Source: Lobosporangium transversale (taxonomy: Eukaryota; Mortierellomycota; Mortierellomycetes; Mortierellales; Mortierellaceae). Taken from it: a DNA stretch of 64,000 bases. Shown here piece by piece: positions 31,728 to 41,887 of the stretch. The translations under genes and the position numbers were made by a program. Under the pieces are notes generated by a model. That model saw only the letters and a list, made by a program, of their open reading frames with translations. It was not told the DNA's origin and did no database searches. The stretch is taken from assembly GCF_002105155.1 (NCBI RefSeq), contig NW_019028993.1:764590-828589 (forward strand), in the 5' to 3' direction. The first letter of the stretch is position 1, and the number at the start of each line of letters is the position of its first letter.

Positions 31728-32699
31728 ATGGACAACCTCACCACTTCCTTGAAAGCTCTTAACCTTGATGCCAGTACCAGCCTATCCGTGCAGAACGCTG
31801 TGCAAACCTTCCTCGAATCCCGACAGGATAGTGCTTCTAGCGCTGCCGCCTTTAATGACCATGTCCGCACGGTGGCTGCTGTGATAAAACCTACCAAACC
31901 AGAACCATACGAGGGAAATGTCGACGCTGTCGCGGTCCTCAACTTCTTGGAGAACCAAGAAGAGTACTTCGAGATCATGGAGCTTAACCACTCCCGTTGG
32001 GTCCGATATACCGTTGTCAACCTGAAAGGAGACGCCAAGGCATGGTGGCGAGACTCGGAAATGACAATTGATACACCATGGGACACTTTCCGAAGTAAAT
32101 TCATCGAAAACTTCACACCCCCTGACACGGCTTCTTCAGCCCAGAAAGCACTGGTTCAATTAAAACAAGGTAAATCCTCAGTAGCGGAATACACTGCCAA
32201 ATTCCGCCGCCTCCAACGCCTCACACCCAAACTGGAGGAATCATGGCTTGTCCTCCATTATACCTACGGCCTTGTAGAAGACACAAGCAAGGAAGTCCTC
32301 CTTCGCCAGCCTCAGACTCTCAACCAGGCCATCAAGCAGGCTACGATGATCCACAGCATTTTACATTCCTCTAGACCCCCCATCATGACAAGCCAAACAA
32401 GCCAACCCACACCGACCCCGATGGACCTAGACGCAATGCAGATGATGTTCAATAACTTCCTACTACAGAGTACAAACTCCACAGGCTTAGCGAACTTCCA
32501 TCGCCCCCCCTCGACTAACAACAGACCACTCTCCAAGCTCACCGAAAATGACAGAACAAAACTGCGCCGCGCAGGCGCTTGCTTTCGCTGCAGAAAGAAG
32601 GGACACATGGCCAAGAACTGCCGCGTGACTAGGAACTTGAACAACCTGGAACAACAAGACGACTACGACGACTCGGGAAAAGAGGAGAGCGAGCTGTAG
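31728..32699 (+). CDS. gag: Gag of chromovirus H
   Basis: 323 residues, starting MDNLTTSLKALNLD. The capsid-like region contains EPYEGNVDAVAVLNFLENQE and WWRDSEMTIDTPWDTFRSKF. A single zinc knuckle CFRCRKKGHMAKNC lies near 285-298. The stop TAG (32697..32699) falls in the loop of a predicted hairpin just after a slippery heptamer, so a fraction of ribosomes could continue into pol. Confidence 0.9.
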   Translation: MDNLTTSLKALNLDASTSLSVQNAVQTFLESRQDSASSAAAFNDHVRTVAAVIKPTKPEPYEGNVDAVAVLNFLENQEEYFEIMELNHSRWVRYTVVNLKGDAKAWWRDSEMTIDTPWDTFRSKFIENFTPPDTASSAQKALVQLKQGKSSVAEYTAKFRRLQRLTPKLEESWLVLHYTYGLVEDTSKEVLLRQPQTLNQAIKQATMIHSILHSSRPPIMTSQTSQPTPTPMDLDAMQMMFNNFLLQSTNSTGLANFHRPPSTNNRPLSKLTENDRTKLRRAGACFRCRKKGHMAKNCRVTRNLNNLEQQDDYDDSGKEESEL

Positions 32700-32719
32700 A
32701 CCAGGCCAGCCTCGCTCTC
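32675..32719 (+). promoter_or_regulatory. predicted -1 ribosomal frameshift site, gag/pol
   Basis: The heptamer G GGA AAA (32675..32681) lies in the gag frame in the canonical X XXY YYZ form. Three bases later GAGAGCGAG (32685..32693) can pair perfectly with CTCGCTCTC (32711..32719); CTG/CAG extends the stem past a one-base bulge. A -1 shift at the heptamer reads without a stop through 27 codons into the pol ATG at 32762 and beyond. The spacer is shorter than the common 5-8 nt. Confidence 0.75.
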
Positions 32720-35700
32720 ACCACCAACCCTCGAGTCCTGGGCTCTAGAGGGCGTAGTCATATGGATTTAAGTAGTAACAACAGTAATAAAAACTCTAGT
32801 TCTCCTAAATCCATGATTATGCCTTCTCGCTCCTCTCCCATATTTTCTCTATCCTCTCTCTTATCATTACCCTCTAAAAGCACCTTGCACCACACCACTT
32901 CCATTCCTCCGGATTCCCTAAATCACCTCTCCCCCGATTCCCATCCCGCGTCATCTGTCACTGAAATCAAATCATCTTCAAACCAAGACACAAATGAAAA
33001 TTCACCTACCCCCTCTACTTCCCACGAACACCTTGCTAGTAAACCACCCCGTCGTCGTCGTCGTCATGCCACACACCTCCAATCCCTGTCCGCTGTCTAC
33101 ACCAATGCGAGACGACTACTAACCTTCATTGGGGCCGTCAACGGACACCCTGCGCGAATCCTCATTGATGGTGGAGCAGAAGGAAATGTATTGAGTTCAA
33201 AATTTTGCAGAAAACATAACATTATCATAGACAACGCGAACCCTATCCCTATCATTCATCCGAATGGCACAGCAGTCATGTCCCCAGGAACCGCATCTGT
33301 TACCCTTGAACGTGGTTCCTATGGTGAAAAGATTCAAAGTATCATCTACCCCTCGAAAAAATATGATCTCATCCTAGGGAAACCTTGGCTAACCGCAGTC
33401 AATCCCCAAATCAACTGGCGCACTAACGATTTACACTTTGAACACGATGGTAAACACATACTATGGGAATGTCGAGGGCATACCTCCTCCTCCGCTCGTC
33501 AAAATTGCCTTTCTGCCATAAACTTTGCTGCATTAGCATTAGAACCCGAAACGACAACATTCTTGGCCCAAGTAAGAACCACTTCACCACCAACAAACCT
33601 AGACTCAACACTACCCGAATCGATTCAACAAATTGTCCAAGTAGAATTTCCAGACCTCTTTCCTGACACACTACCGGACGGACTCCCTCAGGATCGTGGC
33701 GATAGCATGCGAATCGAGACTGAAAATAATACCGATCCACCTGTAAGACCAGTCATTCGCTTATCAATTGCTGAATTAGACGAACTAAAAACACAACTCA
33801 CAGAACTACTGCGCAAAGGCTTCATCTCTCCAAGTACATCACCCTACGGAGCACCAGTTTTATTCGTTAAAAAGAAGGATGGCGGACTGAGGATGTGTGT
33901 AGACTACAGAGGATTAAACAAAATAACCCGTAAGAATCGCCATCCACTACCAAGAATCGACGAGCTAATAGATCGTTTCAGGACAGCACGATTTTTTACA
34001 AAGCTCGACTTACTATCCGGATATCATCAAATGCGCGTTCATCCAGACGACCGACATAAAACGGCATTTCGAACACGCTACGGTCACTATGAGTTTAACG
34101 TCGTCCCTTTCGGACTCACCAACGCACCTGCCGCCTTTTCAGCCATGATGCGCAACGTGTTGGATCCTGTGCTGGATAAATGCACCGTAGTTTACCTAGA
34201 TGATATACTGATTTATTCTGATAACAAAGAGCAACATCTACAAGACATCAGAAACGTTCTTAGGCTCCTACGCAAGGCAGGCCTCTTTTGCAAGCTTTCC
34301 AAGTGTTCATTTATGCAAGAGGAGACAGAGTTCCTAGGCCATGTTATATCCAAAGATGGACTCAAAACAAACGGAGCACTGGTTAAGGCAGTTAGAGAAT
34401 GGCCAACACCCACAACACAGCGCCACGTCATGCAGTTCCTTGGATTAACAAACTTCTATCATCAATACATCGACCACTATGCTGATATCGCGCTTCCCCT
34501 TACTGATCTGTTAGGCTCAACTACAACATTCTACTGGAGCAAGCCTCACCAAGAGGCCTTTGAAAGACTGAAGCAGGCAGTCACCATGGCACCCGTACTC
34601 AGAATTTTTGACCCTGCCCTAGCAACTTCCGTCGAAACTGATGCATCAGGTTTCGCCATTGGTGCAGTCTTGTTCCAAACAGATCACAAGGGCGAATCGC
34701 GCCCTGTTGCCTTTACATCACGAAAGTTGAGCTCTGCAGAACGAAACTACCCAACCCATGAGCAAGAATTACTAGCTGTCGTCCACGCCTTAAGAACATG
34801 GCGATACTATTTGGATGGATCTCATTTTATTGTCTATACTGACCATGCCACATTGCAGCATTTTCCAACCCAGCCAAACCTGACTCGGAGACAGGCCAGA
34901 TGGATGGAACTCCTACAAGAATACGACTTCAACTTCAAGTACAAACCAGGCAAAGACAACATCGTCCCCGACGCTCTCTCAAGGAGGCCTGACCACAAGG
35001 CGCAGGATCCCGCCAGTGAGCAGATTAACTCCATAGAAATAAGTTTGGACCCAGGCTTACGGCAGCGCCTGATAAAGTGTTACCCATATGACCTTAAGTT
35101 AGGATCACTTTACGAAAGCTGCCGCGAGGCAAGTCCCTCTGATCGTTATTTTGTTGCTGATGACCTATTGTGGATTAACATCGCTGGACAGACACGTTTA
35201 TGTATCCCGAATGATCCTAACATTCGCGCTCTCCTACTTCATGATGCACATGATTCTCCCATTGCTGGCCACCTCGGCTTCGAGAAAACATATGAAACCA
35301 TGCGAAGGACTTTCTTTTGGCCACGAATGGCCCGAGACACCAAGACTTACATTGCATCATGCGAACAGTGCCAACGAAATAAACCACTGCTTCATCATCC
35401 TGCCGGATTATTCAAACCTCTCGATATACCTCTTGAACGATGGGAAACTGTCACCATGGACTTCATTGGCCCTTTACCCAAGACGAACCGAGGGTTCAAT
35501 GCCATAACTGTATTCGTAGACAAGTTATCCAAACAAGTCCACTTCTGCCCTAGCCATACAACGGACACTGCTTCAGATATCGCGCGACTCTTCTTCAATA
35601 ATGTCTTCCGACTCCATGGCATGCCACGAGCTATTGTATCGGACAGAGACTCAAGATTCACGGGACACTTCTGGACCACATTGATGAAGCTCATGGGAAC

Positions 35701-36514
35701 TAAACTCCATATGTCTACAGCATTCCATCCTCAGACAGACGGACAGACGGAGCGAGCCAACAGGACCCTGGAGGAAATGCTACGATCTTATGTCTCGTAC
35801 AAACAGAATGACTGGGACTTGCTCTTACCAATGATGGAATTTGCATACAACAACTCCGTCAACCCCTCCACAGGGTTTTCCCCCTTTTTCCTAAACCACG
35901 GTCATCATCCCATTGTCCCATCATCCCTCTTGAAACCACCAACAACAGATGTACCGGCTATCTCTACCTTCATTTCCACTCAAGCCTCTGCGTTGGCGCA
36001 AGCACAAGACGCAATAGCGACAGCTCAGGACATCCAAAAACGCCAAGCAGATAAAGCACGATCACCCGCCAGGTTCACTGTAGGCGATAGTGTCTTACTG
36101 AGTACGGAGCATATCACTGTCGCAGCTCACGCAAACCGACCCTCCAAAAAGTTAGAACCAAAATTCATTGGACCATTCAAAATCATAGAGAAGATCAACG
36201 ACAACGCGTACAAGCTCGAGCTACCTCCGAACATGAAACAACACCCTGTCTTCAATACAGATTTATTACGACATTATCACGAATCCCCGGAGAATTTCGG
36301 CGAACGAGCACCTGCCAGACCCCCACCAGATTTAGTCGATGGCGAAGAAGAATATGAAGTGGAAAAGATTCTGGATTACAAACTATTTGGCAGAACCCCC
36401 AAGTGGCTCGTGAAATGGAAGGGATATCCTGACGAAGAAGCAACATGGGAACGGAGATCCTCACTAGTTAATGCAAAAGAAGCACTGGAGGAATTTCAAA
36501 AAATGCAACAGTAA
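32681..36514 (+). CDS. pol: Pol of chromovirus H (protease, RT, RNase H, integrase, chromodomain)
   Basis: The frame is open from the frameshift site; the first ATG is at 32762 (1250 residues from there). Domains in order: Ser-rich leader, retropepsin (ARILIDGGAEGNVLS), reverse transcriptase (KLDLLSGYHQMRVHP, CTVVYLDDILIYSD), RNase H (SVETDASGFAIGAVLF), integrase zinc finger (H..H, CEQCQRN), DDE core ([40 protein letters not shown]), and a C-terminal chromodomain (EEEYEVEKILDYKLFG, PKWLVKWKGYPDEEATWE). The chromodomain places it in the chromovirus branch. No defect is visible, so the element may be active. Confidence 0.95.
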   Translation, partial: RGERAVDQASLALTTNPRVLGSRGRSHMDLSSNNSNKNSSSPKSMIMPSRSSPIFSLSSLLSLPSKSTLHHTTSIPPDSLNHLSPDSHPASSVTEIKSSSNQDTNENSPTPSTSHEHLASKPPRRRRRHATHLQSLSAVYTNARRLLTFIGAVNGHPARILIDGGAEGNVLSSKFCRKHNIIIDNANPIPIIHPNGTAVMSPGTASVTLERGSYGEKIQSIIYPSKKYDLILGKPWLTAVNPQINWRTNDLHFEHDGKHILWECRGHTSSSARQNCLSAINFAALALEPETTTFLAQVRTTSPPTNLDSTLPESIQQIVQVEFPDLFPDTLPDGLPQDRGDSMRIETENNTDPPVRPVIRLSIAELDELKTQLTELLRKGFISPSTSPYGAPVLFVKKKDGGLRMCVDYRGLNKITRKNRHPLPRIDELIDRFRTARFFTKLDLLSGYHQMRVHPDDRHKTAFRTRYGHYEFNVVPFGLTNAPAAFSAMMRNVLDPVLDKCTVVYLDDILIYSDNKEQHLQDIRNVLRLLRKAGLFCKLSKCSFMQEETEFLGHVISKDGLKTNGALVKAVREWPTPTTQRHVMQFLGLTNFYHQYIDHYADIALPLTDLLGSTTTFYWSKPHQEAFERLKQAVTMAPVLRIFDPALATSVETDASGFAIGAVLFQTDHKGESRPVAFTSRKLSSAERNYPTHEQELLAVVHALRTWRYYLDGSHFIVYTDHATLQHFPTQPNLTRRQARWMELLQEYDFNFKYKPGKDNIVPDALSRRPDHKAQDPASEQINSIEISLDPGLRQRLIKCYPYDLKLGSLYESCREASPSDRYFVADDLLWINIAGQTRLCIPNDPNIRALLLHDAHDSPIAGHLGFEKTYETMRRTFFWPRMARDTKTYIASCEQCQRNKPLLHHPAGLFKPLDIPLERWETVTMDFIGPLPKTNRGFNAITVFVDKLSKQVHFCPSHTTDTASDIARLFFNNVFRLHGMPRAIVSDRDSRFTGHFWTTLMKLMGTKLHMSTAFHPQTDGQTERANRTLEEMLRSYVSYKQNDWDLLLPMMEFAYNNSVNPSTGFSPFFLNHGHHPIVPSSLLKPPTTDVPAISTFISTQASALAQAQDAIATAQDIQKRQADKARSPARFTVGDSVLLSTEHITVAAHANRPSKKLEPKFIGPFKIIEKINDNAYKLELPPNMKQHPVFNTDLLRHYHESPENFGERAPARPPPDLVDGEEEYEVEKILDYKLFGRTPKWLVKWKGYPDEEATWERRSSLVNAKEALEEFQKMQQ

Positions 36515-36594
36515 CACCAAAATTATTTTTCTCTGTTTCTTTTTTCTTTATTTTTCTTCTTTTTTTTTCTCTTCTCTCTTCCTTTCTTCTTTTA

Positions 36595-37242
36595 CTATCT
36601 CCTTTCCTCTCTTCCTCTCTTCCTTTTACCTCCCTTCTCTGCCCACTCCAGCATGGTAACAACCGCCATTTCCTCCATCAATCGACGACGTTCCCGTGCT
36701 CGCTCTTCTACACTCACATCCTGGGTCTGCAATGCACGAAACTCAAACGCTATCAGCGAAGAACACTCTCTTATCATCGACAGTCTCGGTCCCTCATGAC
36801 GACTCCTCTTCCGTCGCCTCTCCGGCTCCTCAGGACCATCCTCTCCATCAACAGCTTCCCACTGTGCATTGTCACTCGTCGAACTTACAGAAGCCAAACG
36901 GACCCCAGCCCCCTCCACTCCCGACGTCGCTGAAGTACTCGACTCCACATGATCTCTGGCTTCCCTCACAGTTGGCGAATCGCCCACCTCAGGATACTCC
37001 TCCTTCGGTAGCATCCGCCCCAAGATTACAGGTGAAAGACGTGGAGACAATTCCAACCTCGTATCTAGCTCTTCCTCCTGAGGCACAGAATAAGGCTGTG
37101 TGGCGTCAGGGTCATCTGAAGAACCCTGGGAGCTTGGTACCGCCGACCGCTGTGTCAATACAACTTCAGAAAACACGCCACCAGAAGGAGCACGACCTTT
37201 ACGCGGTGGCATTGGATGAGAAGCCTTGCGTGAAGACATCAT
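36595..37242 (-). CDS. antisense accessory ORF of chromovirus H
   Basis: 215-residue frame on the strand opposite gag-pol, between the pol stop and the 3' LTR. It starts MMSSRKASHPMPPRKGRAPS and ends KRKRGREERR. It has basic clusters that look like nuclear localisation signals (ERRRKRSRHEGPR; the C-terminal KGGKRKRGREERR), an acidic middle, and no domain I recognise. The related element D lacks this whole segment (24 bp between pol stop and LTR). A plus-strand frame over the same region (36696..37271) has no better features. The coding call is moderate: length and composition favour it, but no homologue can be checked here. Confidence 0.5.
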   Translation of the reverse strand: MMSSRKASHPMPPRKGRAPSGGVFSEVVLTQRSAVPSSQGSSDDPDATQPYSVPQEEELDTRLELSPRLSPVILGRMLPKEEYPEVGDSPTVREARDHVESSTSATSGVEGAGVRLASVSSTSDNAQWEAVDGEDGPEEPERRRKRSRHEGPRLSMIRECSSLIAFEFRALQTQDVSVEERARERRRLMEEMAVVTMLEWAEKGGKRKRGREERR

Positions 37243-37521
37243 GGAGACTTTTTTCCTTTTTTTTGAAATAAGCAAAGAGGAATGAGGAAAGAATGCAACA
37301 CGAACTCACCAACTCCATCGCCACTCATTCACCCATCCTCATCCACATGATCTGCATGAACCGCATGACCAGTAATTTTAACCAATCAGACATCACCACA
37401 TCAATTTTTTTTTTATTTTATTTATTATTTTATTTATTTCTCCTCTCTTCTCTTCGTTTTCTTTATTTCCATCAATTTTTTTTTCTCTTTTCTTCTTCGA
37501 TTTATGATCTCCTTCATTTTT

Positions 37522-37532
37522 GACGGGAAGGA
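37522..37532 (+). promoter_or_regulatory. polypurine tract of element H
   Basis: GACGGGAAGGA immediately before the 3' LTR; identical to the tract before the LTR of element D. Confidence 0.8.
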
Positions 37533-37745
37533 TGCAAACGTGTTATACAATACTGACTCAAACCTTTGAGGAGGGCTCAACTATCACGCGCACCCCAGGC
37601 GCCAAGACGCCAAGCCCAAGTGCCAAGACACCAAGCCCCAACCCTATCAATTATCAGTATAAATAGTCCACTACGTTATAGCCAAATAAAGTATCCTTTG
37701 ACCTTCGATTCCACCTAAGATCACCTTTGATTGTTACTATTTACA
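37533..37745 (+). repeat. 3' LTR of element H
   Basis: 213 bp; I see no difference from the 5' LTR. Followed by the AGCGG duplication. Confidence 0.95.
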
Positions 37746-38585
37746 AGCGGAGACTTGTGAATACGCGCATTATCCATTAGGAAAGTATATCCATGCATCT
37801 CTTTAGCCTCCAATATCTCAAGGACTTCACAAATGAAGTCCCTAAAATAGGCGCCCGTTGTTGAGCAACCAACTATACCGTCCTCGGACACCTGCGGAGG
37901 TCGTGCTGCATTCCTACCACGGCCACGGCCCCCACGACCACGACCATGGCCACGACCACTGTTATCCGGAGCCTCAACTTGATCCTCTTCCCCCACCAAT
38001 TCTTCATCATCAAGATCCACTGTAGTTACTGACATACAGATAATCCCAGTCGATGAAATTGCACCTACAACGCTGATATTCCTACCACGCGCGGTAGGAC
38101 GCACAACGTTGACAGGTTTTCCCTTTCGGGACCATCCGTACTCTCGAATCAAATGCAGGTTAAACCCTGCCTCATCAATGAAAATGGTCTTCTTCTCGAA
38201 GTCTTGGTGGTCCACAGGGTTCTGCATCTTCTCGGCAAATTTCTCTCTCGCTGTGAGCACGGCGGGGTCATTTCGTTTATCTGAGACCTTTCTGATGCGC
38301 TTGAGTGTATACTCACACATATTTGTGACATAGTTGTAGACCGTAGAAAGAGACACTTGGACTTCAGGGAAACTGTCGTGGAGAGCCTTGTGGACTTCCA
38401 TGAGCGTCGAAAGAGGCTTTTCGTCCAAGAAATCCTCTATGTACTTGTAGTGCTCTGTTGTCAGCTTTGGAACCACTCGGGGCTTCTTGGAAGGGAGCTT
38501 GCCTGTTTCCCTGTAATGCTTGATATACCTATAAGAAAATTCCAAATGAGCATAGCTAGCAATAATATTCCGAGGTGTTGTTTAG

Positions 38586-38686
38586 CAGTGCTCCTATTCG
38601 GTTTAAAATTTTGTCAATTGATACATTATTTATTTTTTAATCTGAAACATCATAATTGACAAAATTTAAACCGAATAGGAGCACTG
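38586..38686. mobile_element. hAT-like MITE, copy 4
   Basis: 101 bp, nearly all inverted repeat (ends CAGTGCTCCTATTCGG), flanked by a perfect 8-bp duplication TTGTTTAG (38578..38585, 38687..38694). It lies in the intron of the IS630-like transposase gene. Confidence 0.95.
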
Positions 38687-39282
38687 TTGTTTAGTACAAA
38701 TTGCCATCAAACTTGATTATTACCTCCAAGCGGTCCTTGGATTCAGGTGCACCGCTCTAGCCGCTTCGGCTACTGTACACATGTGATTGGTCCAGTAGTC
38801 GATCAGCCTTTGGGAGGCCTCTTCCGGGACTTTAGAATACTCGGTAGGCCTGCTGCGTTTCCTTTTACGGCACATGTCTCTCAGACTTGGCTCCTCAAAT
38901 TCGAGGGCAGAGTCATATTCAACCTGGTCAAAAGGAGCCCTAGGTGATTGGTTGAGCTCTCTTTCTAGTTCATCCTCGTCAAATTGGTGCTGGGAATAGA
39001 TACAGGTCATCTTAGGTCCTTTCCCTTTGTTATTGTTTCTGTCAATAGGCTCGCTAGCGACAGATGAACCAATGACAGGGATTTCGGGAGCAGGCGCATC
39101 CACGGCAGGTGTACCAAAGTCAAGCTCGTGGCCAGTATATGTGGGAGGTGTCCAAGGATTGTATGGGTCTACCTCATCGTCGCTCTCTTCCTCTGCTATC
39201 AATCGACGAGTTCGAGTACGAGACTGTGATGAGGAACCTAGATGAACGAACGAAATGCCGCCATCATAAGCATGACGATATA

Positions 39283-40886
39283 CAGTGGTCATCAAAAGTC
39301 ATTCAATGAATTAGGAATTTCGACATTCTCATTCCTTTCTCCAATTTGATCTTGCTTGTCGCTAATGAAACTTACGTAGCGAGTTTGACCATCGACAACG
39401 TCACTCCTACTACAATGTCAATGAGCTCCTGTTGCTAATTGAAAATTTAGATGAATGCCAATTATTGGCATCTCATTGAATGACATTTGAAGAAAATCAG
39501 CAGCTTTGCTTTATTTGTTTTTTTTTTCTGTTCTTCAGCAATGTGTACGAGATCCTTTCATGCGATGTAGCTCCTCTACCCTTCGTGGCATACTTTCATA
39601 TAGCTCATCAAGGAAGTCAGGTGGAATAGATGTCCAGATATCCTGTAGTCTTTCCCATAGTTCATCCAGATCCTTTGGTACCTTCTCATATCCCTTGAGC
39701 CGATGATCCATGTAGGCCCATACATTCTCGATAGGGTTGAGGTCAGGAGAATTTGGAGGCCACTCCAAAGTGGTAATGTGTGACTTAATTAAGAACTCTT
39801 TAACCATCCTACTCGTATGAACACTTGCATTGTCCTGCTGAAAAATTAACTTTTCAGGGTCCTGGCCATGCCACTTCCATGAGCCGAGGACATAATCTTG
39901 TAGAACATCAACATATAAAGAGGAATCAACTGTGACAGGGATCCTGCAACCATCGCCTACACCATGATAAGTGATACAGCCCCACCACATAAGTTTGTTA
40001 TGTGCTCCCCTTGATCTCTCTCTAACATCTCGATCTTCTAAAGTCCTGTGGCCGGGTCGCCTATATTGTGTTCTTCCTCCTAAGGACCCTAGCCTTTCAA
40101 AAAGCTTTTCGTCCGAGAACATCACTCGCTTCCAGTCATCAACAGTCCAGTCAAGGTGGTTGAGGGCAAAATTCTTCCTTTTCGCAATCTGCATTTTTGT
40201 CAGCCTAGGCTTGAATGGGCGGACATAGTTTTTCAAACCCTCTGATTTTACATAGCGTCGGGCAGTCTCTACACTGACATGCACTCCATGGCTCGATCTG
40301 ATGTATTCTTGAACTGCCAGAATGGATCTAAGTTTCCCCGTATCAACCTCGCGTGCAATAACCCTCTTGGTAGCAGGGGAAACCAATGAGGGTCTGCCCA
40401 TTCTGGGTTTAGGAATATTGTCCTTGACGTCACTCCTGATCCTTATTGCCGATGAAATAGAGATACCAAGTTGCCTTGCCACTTCGCTTGTAGACTTCCC
40501 TTGTCGAAGTAAGGCCTGAGCATTTTGTACCTTTTCCATAGAAAGCGTCCTCATAATAAATACTAAGCGATGTGGAATGTTAATTGTAAGTAGAGGTGTA
40601 TGAAGATATAGCTGAAGGTAATCTTGGTAGAAAAAAGAGAAGTGAAAAAGTTTTTTTTGCAATCAACATTGAAATTCAGCAGAAGTCATTCAATAGGCAG
40701 GTCAAATTGAAATTGGTCTTATTTCACAATGAAGTCATAATTAGGAATGAGACATCAAAGTAATCATGAGGTGTGGGGAACAAATGCACTACCCCAAATA
40801 TACTAGCCACATGCTAGATGAGAATGAAGAAAAGGAATGAGAATGTTAAAAATTCAAAATCATTGAATGACTTTTGATGACCACTG
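39283..40886 (-). mobile_element. Tc1 family A, complete copy
   Basis: 1604 bp with inverted repeats CAGTGGTCATCAAAAGTCAT... at both ends, bordered by TA on each side (39281..39282 and 40887..40888). It contains one uninterrupted transposase gene. It is inserted in the 5' part of the IS630-like transposase gene. Confidence 0.97.
39535..40554 (-). CDS. Tc1 family A transposase, intact
   Basis: 339 residues from MRTLSMEKVQNAQ (40554; MEK at 40539 also possible) to MKGSRTHC. N-terminal paired helix-turn-helix (KSTSEVARQLGISISS; GRPSLVSPATKR). Catalytic acids are in VMFSDEK, FQQDNASVHT and SPDLNPIENVW, with the standard 34-residue spacing (DD34E). It is nearly identical to the truncated copy at 14006..14898 over the shared part. 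No stop codon interrupts it. Confidence 0.95.
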   Translation of the reverse strand: MRTLSMEKVQNAQALLRQGKSTSEVARQLGISISSAIRIRSDVKDNIPKPRMGRPSLVSPATKRVIAREVDTGKLRSILAVQEYIRSSHGVHVSVETARRYVKSEGLKNYVRPFKPRLTKMQIAKRKNFALNHLDWTVDDWKRVMFSDEKLFERLGSLGGRTQYRRPGHRTLEDRDVRERSRGAHNKLMWWGCITYHGVGDGCRIPVTVDSSLYVDVLQDYVLGSWKWHGQDPEKLIFQQDNASVHTSRMVKEFLIKSHITTLEWPPNSPDLNPIENVWAYMDHRLKGYEKVPKDLDELWERLQDIWTSIPPDFLDELYESMPRRVEELHRMKGSRTHC

Positions 40887-41887
40887 TAGATTTTGAAGAT
40901 GGGGCCTGGAAGAGCTACTGTTATACCCCGAGTCCTGTGCGCGCGGCTGAGGGGTGGCAATATCGCTATCTTTTCCTTCGGTTTTGATCTCACTAGCCTA
41001 TTGTATATCGCGGAACGCAGAACAAATGTTAATAACCAAGAAGATGAAATATTTTTAGGGTTTGAAACTGACAAGATCACACATACACTAGAGCTATCAT
41101 CCCAGTTCAAGACGGCTTTCTGAGCCTCGAGGTCAACGTAGAACTCTTCGTCATCGGTGTCAACCAAGTTGATAATTTCAGGTTGGTTCTTGCTAGATGC
41201 CATAGTGAATGTGGTTTTGGTGATTTGGAGTGTTGAGGTGAACTTGATTGAAAAATCTAAGCGGTGGTAACTTTGGTTTTTTTTTTCTTTGAACCCCACT
41301 TCCTTTTATACATGGGTCCCTCAATGCAAGGAAACTACCATTGCCTTCTGGTATTGTGCCAACGCGCCAACGCGCCATGCTCTTTACAACGCGTTTTTTC
41401 TTTTTTTTTTTTTTTTGAATTCCAAGAAAAAAATTCAACGCGGTGGATAATTTTCAGGACGCGCCGATAAAATCACAAGGTTCCATGGTTGTTTCCGCAT
41501 GACCTTCTGGAATGTTTGAACTGCATGGTTGGACAAAATTTGTAAACACTCGGATAAATTTCTCCACCCTTTTCGGCTAACTTTTTAACTTAACTTTGGA
41601 CAACTTTTTTATTCATTGGAGAAATGTAAAATAAACATAGAGAAACTTTATTTTTACTTAGCGAAAACAATTAAAAACGCTGTAGTGTATAACGAGACAA
41701 GAATGAGGATTTTCATTTTCATAATAGAAAAGAGTATTTATAACTCTTTTCTATTATTGTATGTCACGGGGATTAATATTAATGTAAATTAGCTATATAG
41801 TAAAAGGTTTTAGGTGATTATGGCGCACCTAGTATCATGAAAGAAGATTTAATATCACTTTCTATGGGTTTTGTGCGGGTCAGTTTT

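Larger units (their letters stand above)
31362..37745 (+). mobile_element. chromovirus H, full-length Ty3/Gypsy element
   Basis: 6384 bp with 213-bp LTRs (31362..31574 and 37533..37745) that look identical base for base, flanked by the 5-bp duplication AGCGG (31357..31361 and 37746..37750). It contains a primer-binding site, gag, pol with integrase chromodomain, a polypurine tract, and about 1 kb between pol and 3' LTR with an antisense ORF. All frames are intact. Identical LTRs indicate a very recent insertion. It sits inside the IS630-like transposase gene. Confidence 0.97.
31101..41203 (-). pseudogene. IS630/DDE_3-type transposase gene split by three insertions
   Basis: Probable start at 41203 (MASSKNQPEIINLVD). 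The reading frame meets the Tc1 family A element at 40886, resumes at 39280 after removal of one TA, and runs through an acidic and basic linker to the helix EAARAVHLNPRTAW. It then splices (intron 38529..38723, which contains the MITE) to RYIKHYRETGKLPSKKPR. The catalytic part has FIDEAGFNLHL and FLMDNARIHKS. The gene is then cut by chromovirus H at the AGCGG site and continues at 31356 with EAGHFCEYLPPYSPFLNPIE. Spacing of the last two acids is 34. A Gly/Arg-rich insert (GRGHGRGRGGRGRGR) lies between the catalytic residues. A frame problem or intron near 41090 is unresolved. Confidence 0.75.
30799..41682 (-). mobile_element. IS630-like DNA transposon, host of nested insertions
   Basis: Outer ends CAGTGTTTTTAATTGTTTTC (30799) and the complement of CAGCGTTTTTAATTGTTTTC (ending 41682, followed by TA) form an inverted repeat with one difference. 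The interior is the transposase gene, now split by chromovirus H (31362..37745), a MITE (38586..38686) and a Tc1 (39283..40886). Subtracting these leaves about 2.8 kb, a normal size. The left end fuses directly to the Tc1 family C repeat without a TA. Confidence 0.75.

Noticed and set aside
36696..37271. Plus-strand frame over the antisense ORF of element H
   Set aside because: Composition is random-looking and it lacks the coherent charged regions of the minus-strand frame; kept only the latter, with moderate confidence.
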